64,000 bases of DNA from Malurus cyaneus samueli (lineage: Eukaryota; Chordata; Aves; Passeriformes; Maluridae), in NCBI GenBank assembly GCA_009741485.1, contig CM019217.1, forward strand, positions 40,404,006-40,468,005, in the 5' to 3' direction. The notes beneath the pieces are model-generated. The model saw only the letters and a list, made by a program, of their open reading frames with translations. It searched no databases and was not told the DNA's origin. This document shows, piece by piece, positions 1-12,052 of this stretch (position 1 is its first letter; each line of letters opens with the position of its first letter). A program made the position numbers and the translations under genes.

Positions 1-1499
1 AATGCCAAGATACCTTAATGTATGACATGGTTGTGTCATTATTTATATTGAAATTTAGGAGTACAAGTCCTCACTTTTCAGAAGTTTTGGGGCTATTTTG
101 GGTACCCATTATCTACTAATTTGCAAAGCCAAGCAGTAAGTTATAATACGTCAGACCTTGCATAATTGGACAGATCTCCTGACTACTTCAATAATTGGGT
201 TATATAAAAGAACTACGTAATTGTTGATTGTTTTTTCATGTACTTTCATAATGGCAAAGCAGAATGGATGAACAAGGTCCCTATTCATGCTCACAACATT
301 TCAATTTTCTCTCAGTTTTGAACAAGTCAGTTTGGGGTTTACCTCTGTCCCAGGAGAGTTTCTGGTGCAGCTGTGCTAGTAGACTCAATATCAATTTTGT
401 ACTGCAAAAATTGTCCCTAAGTAGTGCAATATATTCTGTCAGTACTTTGCAAAAAATTGAGAGGGCTTAAGAGAAAAATGAGGGGAGAAGTAAAATAATA
501 GGGTTTCAGAAATGCAACCTAGATGCCAGACATGCTGCCTTCATGATAACTGGCAATTAGGAAGGGTTGGGTCAATGAAAGTCTGGTTTATTTGGCTTTA
601 TATTCCACACTCTGTGTGTCAAAGTTAATCATGTTTCTTCTTGCAGTGCCGTGACCTAATTATCAGTCCAGGAAGAACTCCCTCACAAAATAGTAATAAG
701 CTAATGCAATCTAACCTATCCTGTTTTATTATTTCATCTGTTAACTAGTTCGGGTTTTAGGTATTTACCTAGTTTTGTTTCACGCTACGTGTTTATTCCA
801 CATGTAGACACAAGTGCAATTAACCTAGAAAGCTGACGTACGTCAGAGCAGCTGACCTCTGTCTGGTTTTACCCTAGCCACGGGTGATTTAAAGACAGTT
901 TAATACTTTAATCTGTAATGTATTTTCCCAAAAGGCACGAAACAGGTAACCTATAATGGCATGAGGAATAGATACTTAATTTTCATAATGATTTCACATT
1001 GAAGATGAAGTAGCTACTCTTTAAAAGTGGTGGAATGGATAGTAAATTAATTTTAAAGTAATATATCAGATAACTAAACCTGTTATCTTACAATAAAGCA
1101 GATTGAAGTGAGACCTCAAAATACTGTATCTCTGCTTGGCTTCGCATAAATATATTTCCATTTTTTTTAGGCGATTAGCTTCCAGTTGGATTTTTTGTTT
1201 TGATTGTTCCTATCCATCCAAAGGTACCTATTGTTCTTCTTATAAATGGAGCATGTAACTAATGGTCTTATCTTAAGGTGATTTTTTTCCTTCCCTAGGT
1301 TTTTCATATCTAACATTTCCAGTAACAGTCTATGTTTCTGGCAAGGGTTACCAGGTACCTTTACCTGGGCACTCAAGCACCGGGATCTGGTGTGGACCGT
1401 CGGGATTACTGATACAGGTGTGCAAAGCTTTCAGGTAGCCCGTTGATACATTAAAGCTTATGAATATTGCACAGCACCCCTGTGTGCTTCAGCGGGGAG
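1..1499. other. Upstream flank of FSTL5, no gene seen
   Basis: This stretch is AT-rich and non-coding. The short ORFs at 264-470 (+) and 1167-1376 (-) have no recognisable similarity or protein-like composition. The only structured element I can point to is a CRE-like palindrome at 833-846 with an E-box (CAGCTG) a few bases after it. GC content climbs from about 1380 toward the CpG island. Confidence 0.6.
833..846. promoter_or_regulatory. CRE-like perfect palindrome CTGACGTACGTCAG
   Basis: A 14-bp perfect palindrome holds two CREB/ATF half-sites (TGACG and CGTCA) separated by TA, so it is a spaced variant of the consensus TGACGTCA. A CAGCTG E-box follows at about 850-855. It lies about 650 bp before the CpG island, a plausible proximal-enhancer distance for a neural gene. 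Function is inference from the motif alone. A spaced CRE is weaker than the consensus, and chance occurrence cannot be excluded. Confidence 0.35.
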
Positions 1500-2220
1500 T
1501 TTTTCCCTGTTTCACAGCAGTTGCTCCTCTCGCTGCCATCCGCACGGAACCCGAAGGAGGGATTGGGTGACCCCGGCCGGGGTAACAGTGAGCCCTGGGT
1601 GAGGCGGGGGGTCCATCCCCTCTCCCCTCAGAGCCGGCGGTGCCAGCGCGGGGGGGAGCGTGTGGGAGCGGTTCGGGGGCGGGCGGGGGCGGTGCGATCG
1701 GCGAGCGGAGCGGAGAGAGGGGAGCGCTGTGGCGGGCGGGAGCGCTGGGCGAGCGGGGAGCGCTGGGGCGGGCGGGGAGCGCTGTGGCGGGCGGGGAGCG
1801 CTGTGGCGGCGGGAGCGGAGCGGGGCGGCGGGCGAGCGCTGTGGCGGGCGGGAGCGCTGTGGGGCCGGGCGGGGAGCGGAGCGGGCGGGGAGCGGAGCGG
1901 GTCGGGCGGGGAGCGCTGTGGCGGGCGGGGAGCGCGGGCGGGCGGGGAGCGGAGCGGCGGGCGGGGAGCGCTGTGGCGGGCGGGGAGCGGAGCGGGCGGG
2001 CGGGAGCGGAGCGGGGCGGCGGGAGCGGCGCTGTGTCCGCGCGCCGGGTGCTGAAGGGCGCCCGCGCCGCACGCGGCCGCGGACCTGCGCGCGCCGGGGG
2101 AGCCGAGCGGAGCCGAACGGAGCGAACGGAGCCGCTCCTGCGCTCCGGACTGGCTCCCGCTCCCGGATCGCCGCGGAGCCGCTCGGGGCTTTGTCCAAAG
2201 GAACAAGTGCTCCTCTCTTT
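1500..2220 (+). promoter_or_regulatory. CpG island promoter of FSTL5
   Basis: GC and CpG density are far above the rest of the window, with many GGGCGG (Sp1/GC-box) matches and no TATA box. The island ends in a region leading directly to a consensus splice donor at 2310. It is the only CpG island in the 64 kb and sits 21.8 kb upstream of the exon holding the start codon, as expected for the main promoter of a large vertebrate gene. The exact transcription start is not visible from sequence. The more unique part after the minisatellite, about 2035-2200, is one reasonable place. Bidirectional activity is possible but nothing on the minus strand supports a gene. Confidence 0.7.
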
Positions 2221-2309
2221 GCCTTTTGCACGAGGACCCGTCGGGCTGGGGGTTTTGGTTTGGGTGGTTTTCTTCCCCACCTTGTGGATTGTAGTGACTG
2301 TTGGACAAG
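1640..2309 (+). other. FSTL5: FSTL5 exon 1 (5' UTR), 5' end undefined
   Basis: The 3' end is set by the donor ACAAG|GTAAGC at 2310, a near-perfect match to the vertebrate consensus. The 5' end is not determinable; the value given is only a nominal limit inside the CpG island. There is no ATG on the plus strand from about 1500 to 2309, so in a transcript spliced to exon 2 the first AUG would be the FSTL5 start at 24087. This is good support for a 5' UTR exon. The link to exon 2 is inferred from position, strand and splice signals, without transcript evidence. The leader would be GC-rich and strongly structured. Confidence 0.62.
1690..2035 (+). repeat. G-skewed GC minisatellite in promoter/exon 1
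   Basis: Imperfect tandem units built from GGGAGCGCTGTGGCGGGCG and GGGAGCGGAGCGGGCGG, roughly 15-20 bp each, fill about 350 bp. The plus strand is strongly G-rich with few C-only runs, so the nascent RNA would be G-rich, which favours R-loops and G-quadruplexes; several groups of four G3+ runs occur, for example around 1650-1695. Because the array has no AT-rich codons, several frames stay open and give repetitive Gly/Arg/Ala/Glu-rich or, on the minus strand, Pro/Arg/Ser-rich ORFs up to 283 codons long. I read those ORFs as artefacts of composition, not genes. Confidence 0.85.
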
Positions 2310-2340
2310 GTAAGCAGCAAGACAATATATACGCACGCAC

Positions 2341-2355
2341 ATATAATATATATAT

Positions 2356-2403
<48 letters not shown>

Positions 2404-2406
2404 TAT
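2341..2406. repeat. (TA)n microsatellite
   Basis: Nearly pure alternating TA runs for over 60 bp with two AATA interruptions. It begins about 30 bp after the exon 1 splice donor. Such tracts are length-polymorphic and can extrude as cruciforms. Confidence 0.95.
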
Positions 2407-2628
2407 TTCGGTAATGTAGCGGGGTGCTGGATGGGATGGAGGAGCTGGAATTAAATGCAGAGCAAAGTTGGAAGCTTGCTAGCCCTTAGGTCGGTGTAGG
2501 GACAAGGCTTGGAAAAGGGATGCAGCTTTCAGTGAAAAGGGCTCCTTAAACAAAAGATGAATCTGAATGAAAGTTCAAAGCTTGTTTTTATTGAAAATTG
2601 GCTCTCGGGGTAATTTTTAAATGGTTGG

Positions 2629-2662
2629 AAATGTTTTATTTTAGTAAATGTTTTATTTTAGT
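2629..2662. repeat. Perfect 17-bp tandem duplication
   Basis: The unit AAATGTTTTATTTTAGT occurs twice head to tail without a mismatch (2629-2645 and 2646-2662). It is a recent local duplication in AT-rich intron sequence. Confidence 0.95.
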
Positions 2663-3285
2663 AGTCTTGAATATTATGGAAAGATCTCAAGAGACATTAC
2701 AGAACCTTCTTTATATAAAAACCTGTTTGGGGGGACTAGAGAAGCTCTGGTTGATTCTCTTTGGGGGGAGAAAGGATATGCGAGGTCATTCTGGGAAGCA
2801 GAGAGTAAAGTAGGAATTAGAGAGGATTTAAAAGCATAGCCCCGTGTTGCCCTGTGTTCTCGTGCGTGCTTGTATACGTGTGTAACAGAAGGACTGTGGA
2901 ACCTTGTTACTTGACAAACAATTCAGCACTGTAACATTGTGAACTTGTGAAACAGCGCCTTTATGAAAGGGATCAGCACCACCTCTGCCTCCAAGGTCAA
3001 TGTGGGGGTGTGTGTCTGTGAAAGTTGTGGATTTTTTTCCTTTGATGTTGGCTGAACATCAGGCCTGCTTCCAGGCTGCAACTAGGCACACATGCGAATC
3101 TGGGGTTTAATAATACCATATTATGTTGCATTTATAAGACTGCTGTTGTCAGTAATTGAATAGAACTGACAAGGGTGGGCAGCTGCAATGTCTTGTTCTT
3201 TGAGCAGCGTTTAACCTTTCGTGAGCTTGGTAAGGAGCACTGCTTCACAGAGGAGTTTGCTGCTGCTTCTGAGTTGTCAGAGTTG

Positions 3286-3390
3286 TGCACACGCAGAGTT
3301 CAGTGCTGCACAGGGATTTCTGCACACACGGAGCCGAGCGCCATGCAGGGATTTCTGCACACGCAGAGCTGAGCACCACGCAGGGCTTTC
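3286..3390. repeat. 35-bp minisatellite, three copies
   Basis: Three consecutive 35-bp units lie at 3286-3320, 3321-3355 and 3356-3390. Each begins TGCACAC, has a GAGC/GTTC-type centre and ends CAGGG(A/C)TTTC. The copies differ at several positions, so the array is not brand new. It is more GC- and CpG-rich than the surrounding intron. Confidence 0.9.
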
Positions 3391-6300
3391 TGTCTGAGAT
3401 TAAGGCTGATTGCAGAAGGAGTAGGCTGCTGCTGCTGCTAGCCAGTGCTGCTGAGATAACTGAACAGAATAAGCGGGCAATGAGGTCCCTACCTTGTGCT
3501 TGTGGTATTATGTAGCACTTCATACTCTTTGGGTTGTGAAGAATTTTCTTAGGAGCTAGGACCTGAACCACAAGTGCTTCTCTACACAATTGTCCTGCAC
3601 AAGGGCTAGTCGTTGTAGTAATTGTGATTGGAAAGTAACTTTTGCTGATCTGATGAAGTTGATGAAAGGAGACTGCTTCATAGTATTACAGCAAAATTTT
3701 ACTCCTGAATCATGTGCTTAATGTTAGGGTGGGTTCTTTTTGCTGAAAGTTTGTATTAGGTAGAGTATAAAGATAACCATCAGGCAGCAGCACAGAGCTA
3801 CTGATGAGTCAAGTTTAAAGCTAGCAAAATGAGGAGAAAGTAGTTCAGGTTGCCAAGACTTTGATTACACTTGGGTAGAATTAGGAAACATGTTTTATTG
3901 TTCTCTCCTGCTCCTCAATGATAAAACGGCTCTCTCCTTCCTCTCTCAACAGTAAGGAATGAAAGTTTATTACACAGCACTTGCACTGGTTGCAGCCTTC
4001 ATTAATAGTCTACCCATCAGCTAGGACACCACCTATCATCTGATATTGATATGACTATTAATTTGCTTTCAAATATTTTTGATCTCATTTTAGATGATAG
4101 TTTTTAAGGAATGGAAATTCAGGATGTTTACATCTTCAAGTAGACATTGCAAAATTACTTTGAAAAAGTTATTTTGAACCATGTGATGCAGACAGTACAA
4201 GAATACTGAAGGGAATAATGACCCAAAACAGAACAATCCCAACCCACTAATTATATGTCCCAACTTTTAATGTTTACACAGGGCCTGAATCTGCAAATTC
4301 TTGTTTGCTTGAGAGGTCTTTATTCATACACATAGTCTTTTTCCAGTTAACAAGACTGTCTTCATCACTACATGACTAACAGTCACTGACCTTGCTGAGA
4401 TCAGTCATTTTGCCAGCATCAATCAGATTATAAACTTTGATACTGAGGCATTAATTCTGTGCTTTTAAATTTATATCTTACATCTGATTGTATATTCTAT
4501 GTAATGTTTTGCCTTCATTTGTATTAGGCTGCTTTATTTTATAAATCGTGTTTGAGAAACGAGTATTTGAAATGATACATAGACTCTGAGGGAAGTAAAA
4601 TGACACTGCTATTTTTCAATGAAATGGTGTTCTAAATATATGCACGCAATAAGTGTGGTCCATGATCATTTTGGTCATTGGTTCTAACTAGGAAAGGCCT
4701 GTCTGCACTAGTAAACCTTGTTTAAGCTTTTTTGTAAACTTGCAAAAGTATGATTTTGTGTAATACACAGTTGTGAGTCCTTTATCAACACCATGCAAAA
4801 GTTGTTAATGACTTGACCAAATAGGTGGTGGCAGAGCTAATGCAGGGAGGAGTTTTGTTATAAAAACAGGAATCAGTGAAGCTTTGGGTTTAAATAGCTA
4901 CTTTATAGACACTGCTTAAGCTGACCAACACACCAAGGTGCACATGTGAAGACATACACTTACAGCCTTTGAAAATATCAACATATGCACAACCCTGTCA
5001 GGGGTCCAAAGCTTAGTTTTTCCAGTACGTCACATGGTTTTTGCTGGTTTAAGGCCTTTGACAGAAAAGGGTAAGCAAAAGCCCAAATGCTGTGATTGCT
5101 CAGTTCTAGGTGTGTTCTAGATCTATCTAATCATGTCAACGTTTTAGAAAATGCAAATTTTGCGTATTCTTTTTATTTTTTATTTTTAGAACCTATGAAG
5201 TAATACTAAAAACATGGCTCTGTTCAGTTTTGTTAGTTTCAAATACAAATATAAAGATGGAACTCCAGTAGGAACAGCTCTGCTATTTAACAAATCTGCA
5301 CTTGGCTTTGATATCTCAAAGATAAGAGGTCAAATGAAGTTTAGGAAGTAAATTCTGAATATTTTTCTCCAGACTGTCAAATATTATGGGATAATTATGG
5401 ACATAAAATATCTCCGGAGTGAATCACTGACTCAAGGGTAAGCAGTTAACCAAATGCCCCTCTAGACTTTGTTCTGCAGTTTTTCAGAGCAAAAACAGGA
5501 CCATATTCATTAACTATTCAGTGTAGCTTGTTCTGTTATGCGACATCATTTTAAAATAAATAGATTAGCAGGTTTGTTTTAAATCTGTTTAATCCTGTTT
5601 TTTAGTTCAAGCTTTTCTTTTTCTCTTGGAACATAGGGAATCCTGTCAGCAAATGAAAGGACTGGAAACCTGTTTGCCTAAGATATTGTACGTATTTAAT
5701 ACAGAATGCTTTTCCGTGCCTCTTGGTAGACAGAAAGGAAAAAGAACAATTTTATATTATCACAAGAGTAGTAAGTCAAACATTTTCTCTGTAGTAAAGA
5801 GACAGTGAGAAAGCTGTGGGTTGATCAAGAGTAGTGGTTGTCTAGCACCTTTGAAAATGGTGCTGTACCTCCAGTGCCAATGGTTACTAATGCCCAGGAA
5901 AAATATTGAAGAGAAATCAAACCCACAGTTTTATTCTGTTTGGTGCTATTTTGCAAGTTCTTTCTTTAGGTGTTGGGTTGAGTAACCTCTAGTTACAAAG
6001 TCTTGTGTCCTGCTACGTTGTGTTCCTTTCTAGCAGTCGCATTTCTTAACAGATGTGTCTTCATTGGGTGGGCCAGTGCAGATCAAGAAATTTCTGGGCA
6101 GTTACTGTGGCAGAAGAACTTCAAAAAGGCTCCCAAATTGCAGGAATCTCCCATTTGCTCTACACCATTGTTACTTCTGTTTATATTGTCTAAATGTATT
6201 GGCCGAGAGGTCGCTGTGATCTGGCCAGGCACTCCCATCCTTACCAGGTGGGGATGAAATGTCTTGAAATATGCATAAATATACCTGTTTTTTATTTTAT

Positions 6301-8154
6301 TTGATAGGAAAATTTATGCAGGTATTTACACTTGCTATCCTAGAAATAATCATATTCGATTAATTACTGTTTTCACAATGCATTATGTAAAAATAGTGTG
6401 GAATTATTTTGCTGCTTTGCTGGGTTGTGCATATCTTAAGACAATAAGAAGTTCTAAAGAGTTAAATGAAGAGAAAGTTGGCAATACTTGCACGGACTGC
6501 TTGAAGTAGGTTGAAGTTCACAGTTTATTTGCATTTGAATTAACTCAGTTTGGTGTCCAGCAGTGCTTTTCAGAGCAGACTTCAGAAAGACATTTTTTTT
6601 TTTTTTTGTGCAATAAAGTACTTGAAAATGTTAGATGGAAGATGAAGGATATTTAAAATACTTCTTTCTTTTCCTGACAGAGAGAGCTTTCTGCTCATTT
6701 TATTCTAAGTGAGGCTTATTGTAATCTGAAATATTTTTACCACTGAATAGCTGGTCTTGTGGTAAAAGCCACTATCATTTTCACATCAACATATTAAAAT
6801 TTGCTGAAAGTATTTGTAGTTTCTGCATATAGAATTTCCTAATATCTACAAAAAGAAATAAAATAATCTGAACACAGCTCATAACTTTAATCAGTTAAAA
6901 TGTTATTCATTACTAAAAATGCTCATTTATTAAATCATATGAATTTCTAGCTTATTACTTCACATACTTTTGCTTCCATTAGGAAATCAAATACTTTAGG
7001 GGCTTCCTGCGTTGTAACTCTGAACTGTACATATTTTTACTATTATAACAGAACTTTGTATTCCTAAATAATATGTAAATCATTATACATGTATACACAT
7101 TTAAACAAATCAATAAGCAATAAAACAGGTAGAAAATCCTTACATGATGACTTGTAGAAATAAACTTTGTTTTCAAAGAGCTTGCAGATTATGACTTGTT
7201 TCATAGCTCAATATTTCAAGTTCTATTTTTTTTTAATATATTTTCTTTTCTAAACTTTCCTTAAAACACCACTATGACTGGTAATGTATACTTTTAATGG
7301 GTTTTATTAAATTTTGTCAAACATGATTGCTAGGAAAGAAAAAAAAAAGCACTTTCACATCATTCTGGTAGATCAATGGAAATCTTAATTCATATGCAGA
7401 AGCAGCCAAAAAATAAATGCAACCTTTGATTCAGTTACAGACTGTATATAGTGTACTTATGTTACAATTATTTATGTAATTGAGGATTGTATTTGATGAC
7501 AGTCATGGCCTTCCAGTGATAACAAGAAACATACAAGATTCAAACACATTTATTATATACATAGAAAAGACTAATCAGCTTTCTGAGAATAAACTGTAGT
7601 ACAAGGGAAGGCTAAATGCCCATGAATGAATGACCAATTCACAAAAACCTATGTTTTAAAGTTGCAATAGTCCAACTTCTTATTAATATAGCAGAAAATA
7701 ACCTATTGTACCTAAGTAAAAGAATAGATAAACCTTGTTAATTTTGAAAATGCTTTAATGTTTATATTTTAAGAGAAAGAGAATTATTTTGTCATGTGTT
7801 GGAGAGGTTTTTGTTCCTTCTGCATCATCATTTGTAGCAGTAACTAATTTTTCTCTCCTGAGGGTTTGTTTTGAGTCTTAAATCAACAAAAAACAGCAGC
7901 TTTGATAAGATGTGTCAATTGTGCCATATCTTGTTACTTATTCACCTTTTATGAAAGATTTGAGATGTGAAAGAAGTCTGAGACTAGGTACTTTTGTTGA
8001 AGGCAGATTTTCTCAGTGTTTTACAGATATTCCTCAAGCCTGAGGGTGAATGCTCAGAAGATTCTCAGAAATACAGTACAATTTCTAGACATTTGCTCCG
8101 TTGTCTCTGCAGCATTCATAGAAGTGCAAAGTCTGATCAAGGAAACAATGCTTT

Positions 8155-8575
8155 GAATCGGAAGGGACCCTAGAGATCATCTCGTTCCAATCCCCTGCCG
8201 TGGGAAGGGACACTTTCCACTAGTCCAGGTTACTCAAAGTCCATCCAATCTGGCCTTGAATACTTCACTTCCAGGGCTTACAGCATCCACAACTTCTCTG
8301 AGCAAGTGCTCTGGTGTGTCAACAATCTCATAGTGAAAATTCCTCTAACAAACAAAAATACTCTCAGTTATTTCTCCCCTCATCCTATCACTACATGCCT
8401 TTGTAAAAAGTACCTCTTAATCTTCTTCATCTTTTGTGTAGGGCTGTTTCAGGTACTTGAAGGCCTTAATGTGGTCTCTCTGGAATCTTCTTCAGCACTG
8501 AGGGTCTGACCATCCAGCCAATTCCTTATCACAGAGTGATCCACCCAACAACCCCATATCTGTTTAGTTTAGATA
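8155..8575 (-). mobile_element. CR1 LINE 3' fragment, internally deleted
   Basis: From GGAAGGGACCCTAGAGATCA onward the plus strand follows the reverse complement of the avian CR1 tail: phrases matching CATCTCGTTCCAATCCCCTGCC, TGGCCTTGAA, CTATCACTACATGCC and GGTACTTGAAGGCC. It then jumps near 8500 to a more 5' CR1 segment (CAGCCAATTCCTTATCAC...). The element is therefore on the minus strand, 5'-truncated in the usual way and carrying an internal deletion. Identification is from memory of the CR1 consensus, and edges are good to about 10-20 bp. Divergence is high, so the copy is old. Confidence 0.88.
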
Positions 8576-10328
8576 AATATTTTAAATTAATTAATTTAAA
8601 ATTAATTTAGGTTTTTTGTTTAACAGTAACATCTTATTTTGACAGTGAGCCCTTCCTTTCTCTCTGTTCTGTTTCATGATGTAAACATAAGTTCAGCTCA
8701 TCATCAGTTTTTGCAGTGGAATGGCCCCAGAGAAAGAAGAGAAACCCCTTGTGACAGTACTTTGGGTTTGTCCTTGTCAAGTGGAATTAAGTTGCATGGA
8801 TCCTCCCTCTCCTTGCACCAGCCAAGGTTAGCCATAACCTCAGCTTCAGTGAGAAATTAATGTTTTTAATCTTGAGGGCTGATTTTCAAGTTGAAATACA
8901 GTTCATCACATTGCTGCTCTTCCATATTATCAAGTACTTTGACAGAGAAAATTCTTATTTGAAATAAACTACAAGACACAGTACTGGGTTATGATAGTCT
9001 GAAGACTGATTATATTTTTCATTTATTTCCTACGCCTTTTAAGGTGAACAAATCTTAGCTAGTAGAGTGGAGAGTTAAAATATTATTTTTTAAAATTGTT
9101 CCTCCTCTACCATGTATGTTATGTTTCTATTTTTTTGTTTATACTACCTTTATATTCTCATGTAATTCAGAAACACAGAGACAATTAGTGCTATGGTATT
9201 TCATAATGTCGTATTTCAACACAAAAATTTCTCTTTTAGATGTTATGATATTTGCTCAAGGCTGATTTTGATAAGCAGGGATATTTGTAAAAAAATTTTT
9301 AGACATAAATGCATGGGCTCATTTAGTTCTTTCCTTGGGACACTGAAAGAAAAAAAACCTCATAATTAGGATCACTTCTGAGACTTGACTTTTGTACTAT
9401 GCTAATTATTTTTTGAACTGAAAATAATTTTTCAAGGGAATATAAACTTTCTTAGCTATAGTTGCATTATAGTCTACTGCCTAATAATTCTCTGATTCTC
9501 TTATTTTATGCTTGGAGAATTATTCTGACAGAAATATTTGAACAGTCTATATTTGTATGTTCTTGGTGGCATCAGCAGGGTGGGGGGAGGTTTTCTCTAA
9601 CTTGGATGTTGCATTTGAAGCATCAGTAGTGTGCTTTAAGCAACAGATCTTAAAATCGGTGTCCTCAAAAGACTGAAAATCTAATATTTTAATATATTCA
9701 TGTCCTTTATGTCTTTTCTGTGTGATAGTCACATTCATCTACTGCTCTAGGCTCTCAGTAATCTCTTCCACGTGTAAGTAAACCTTTAAAAGGACTACTG
9801 TGCTTGTCTTTATAAAAATATACACGATATACACATAAATGGTTAATAAATCTGTACTGAAAATTTGATTTATATTTCCAATATTTCCCTGAAATCCATA
9901 TAAAAAAATAGCATCCCCCTGTTCTTGTGGTTTCTGCAGTAGAACAGTTCTCACATTAATAAAGAGATTTAAATGAAAGTTTGTGATATAATTTGCTGAC
10001 TCTAATGATTTAGAGTGCTTTTATTAATTTATGTGCTGTATCTGACTCCTCCATGAACAGTGTGAAGTATTATGGCTAATAATTTCACTTTTATTATTCT
10101 CTGCTTGCCTTTTGAGAGACAAAGGTCCAATTTTAGGGAGTTAGTCTTGTATTTTTTATAAGCTGGGCATGTTTCTGGAGTTATCACAAGTAAATGGTGA
10201 AGGAAAGCCTGAAGAGCTGATCATGAAGCTTTCAATGGTTAAAAAAATAAGTGGTTTTGTACCTTTGTGGGTTTTTTTTTCCTAAGGAATTCTGGATTTT
10301 AAAATTTGTGGGGTTTAAGTATTGAGTA

Positions 10329-10553
10329 TTAGATATTTTCCATTGAGAAAAATGTCTTCACTAAAAGGGTGGTCAGGCAATGGAACAGGATGCCTATGGA
10401 AGTGGTTTAGCCACCATCCCTGGGAGTGGTCAAGAAACGTGGATTCATCACTTGGGGACATTGTTTAGTGGTGAGCACAGCAGTGCTGGGCTAATGGTTG
10501 GACTCAGTAATCTTAGCGGTTTTCCCCAATGATTAATGATTCTGTGATTCTGT
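10329..10553 (+). mobile_element. CR1 LINE 3' fragment
   Basis: The sequence matches the sense strand of the CR1 tail: TTCACTAAAAGGGTGGTCA, GCAATGGAACAGG, CACCATCCCTGG, GGTTGGACTCAGTAATCTTAG. It ends in the family's short terminal repeat (TGATTCTGTGATTCTG). It is 5'-truncated to about 225 bp, as most CR1 insertions are, and has no coding part. Confidence 0.88.
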
Positions 10554-12008
10554 TAGGTCTAGGCTCTTCCAAAAAGAGCTACAAAAAGAGTTGCAAAAGC
10601 ATTGCAAAAGTCACTAATATTTGTTGGGTGTGTTTTTCAGTATTCAAAGTAAAGACTTATTTTAAACATCCCCCTTCTTAACATCTCAGATTATAATTTT
10701 GATTTTCAACATCATCTTTCTTATCCCTGCATGAATCAGAAGGATGCTGTGGCATATTGATCTGTATCCATCAACAACCCCATAAAACCCAGTTTGGTGT
10801 TTTTAAGAAAAGAAAATACTTGGTAAGTATTTAAGTGTCAGTTCACTGTTTCTCTCTAGAATGGGATTTCTAAAGTAAAGTCAACTGATTTACTGGCCAC
10901 AATGAATTTGAGAGGTCAAGAAGGAATACCATTTGCTGCAAAGAGTTTATTACTATCACTCTAGTCAGTGAATATTTAAGGATGAGTATCTTTTCAGCAC
11001 ACTTTGGTCTGCATTTAGACTAGGTTTGAAAGCCAATAATCATTATGAATTTTTCATTGCTTTTGACTGGTGTCTGAGGGAATCAATTCTTTTGCCATCC
11101 TGTAATAACTGCATCAGAATTATTTGTGTGGGACAGATATAATGCATAAGTAATTTTCTTTTAAAAGCCAGGTAATTGTACATATAAATTGACAAAACTT
11201 TAGAATGTGCTCTTAAATATTCTTAGAACAAATGCATTGATGGCTTAAGAAATATTTTTTTGATTGCCCCATGTTAAGAGACAGTGCCATTTTCTCTTCA
11301 GCAGGAATTAAATTTTAGGGTAAGGTATTTAGGCAGAGGGTAAAAGCCTTGGACATATTTCACTAGAGAAACTCTTCCTTGCTGGATGTCATAACATCAT
11401 AGCAATAGGAGCAAAAACATTGATTAAGTGATCCTAAACCAGAAGAATGTAACTCTTGATCCACCAAAAGAGAATGAAATTGTGAAGTAGTTACTTTCCT
11501 TAAATACACAAAGCAGAAGAAAAAACTCTGCAATAGCTAAACCTGTTACATAAAGTAGCTACTTTTCTTTCATTTTCTAGTGGGGGAAAAAAAATGCAAT
11601 TACAAGTGGAAACAGAGAAGAAAAAAAAATACAATTTCTGTGCTTCCAACCTGACTGAAAAGTGGTATGGCTACATTTACATTAATATTATCATAGCAGG
11701 TTTGCATCAGTGAAAATATGAGGATAAATCAGACACCATATGTGCAGCTCTGCACTTAATTACTAGATGAACACTTCTGTAATGAAGATTATGGCATTGT
11801 TTTGAAATTTGCATCCTCCTTTTTATCCTTGCATGCACATTATTTCTGGCCATCTGCAGGAAATATTATAAATCAGAGCCACTAAGCAAATCTAACAACA
11901 GAAGAATATTAATGGTAAAAGTCAGTATTACTAAAGAGTCCTGAATTTCTGGATGTTCATGAAGGGCTATTATAACCAAAAACAACACCCTAAAAACTAG
12001 AATGCTGC

Positions 12009-12052
12009 TCTAGAATGGATATTTGCAATATCTAGAATGGATATTTGCAATA
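12009..12052. repeat. Perfect 22-bp tandem duplication
   Basis: The 22-bp unit beginning TCTAGAATGG and ending TTTGCAATA is repeated without mismatch at 12009-12030 and 12031-12052. Perfect identity suggests a recent duplication or a polymorphic site. Confidence 0.95.

Noticed and set aside
1467..2401. Five long overlapping ORFs (195-283 codons) on both strands in the CpG island
   Set aside because: They are Gly/Arg/Ala- or Pro/Arg/Ser-rich translations of the same GC minisatellite in several frames. The region lacks plus-strand ATGs and the minus frames look like composition artefacts.
2966..2990. Possible REST/NRSF (RE1) site near TCAGCACCAC
   Set aside because: Only the left half matches. 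The right half (GGACAGCGCC) is absent at normal spacing.
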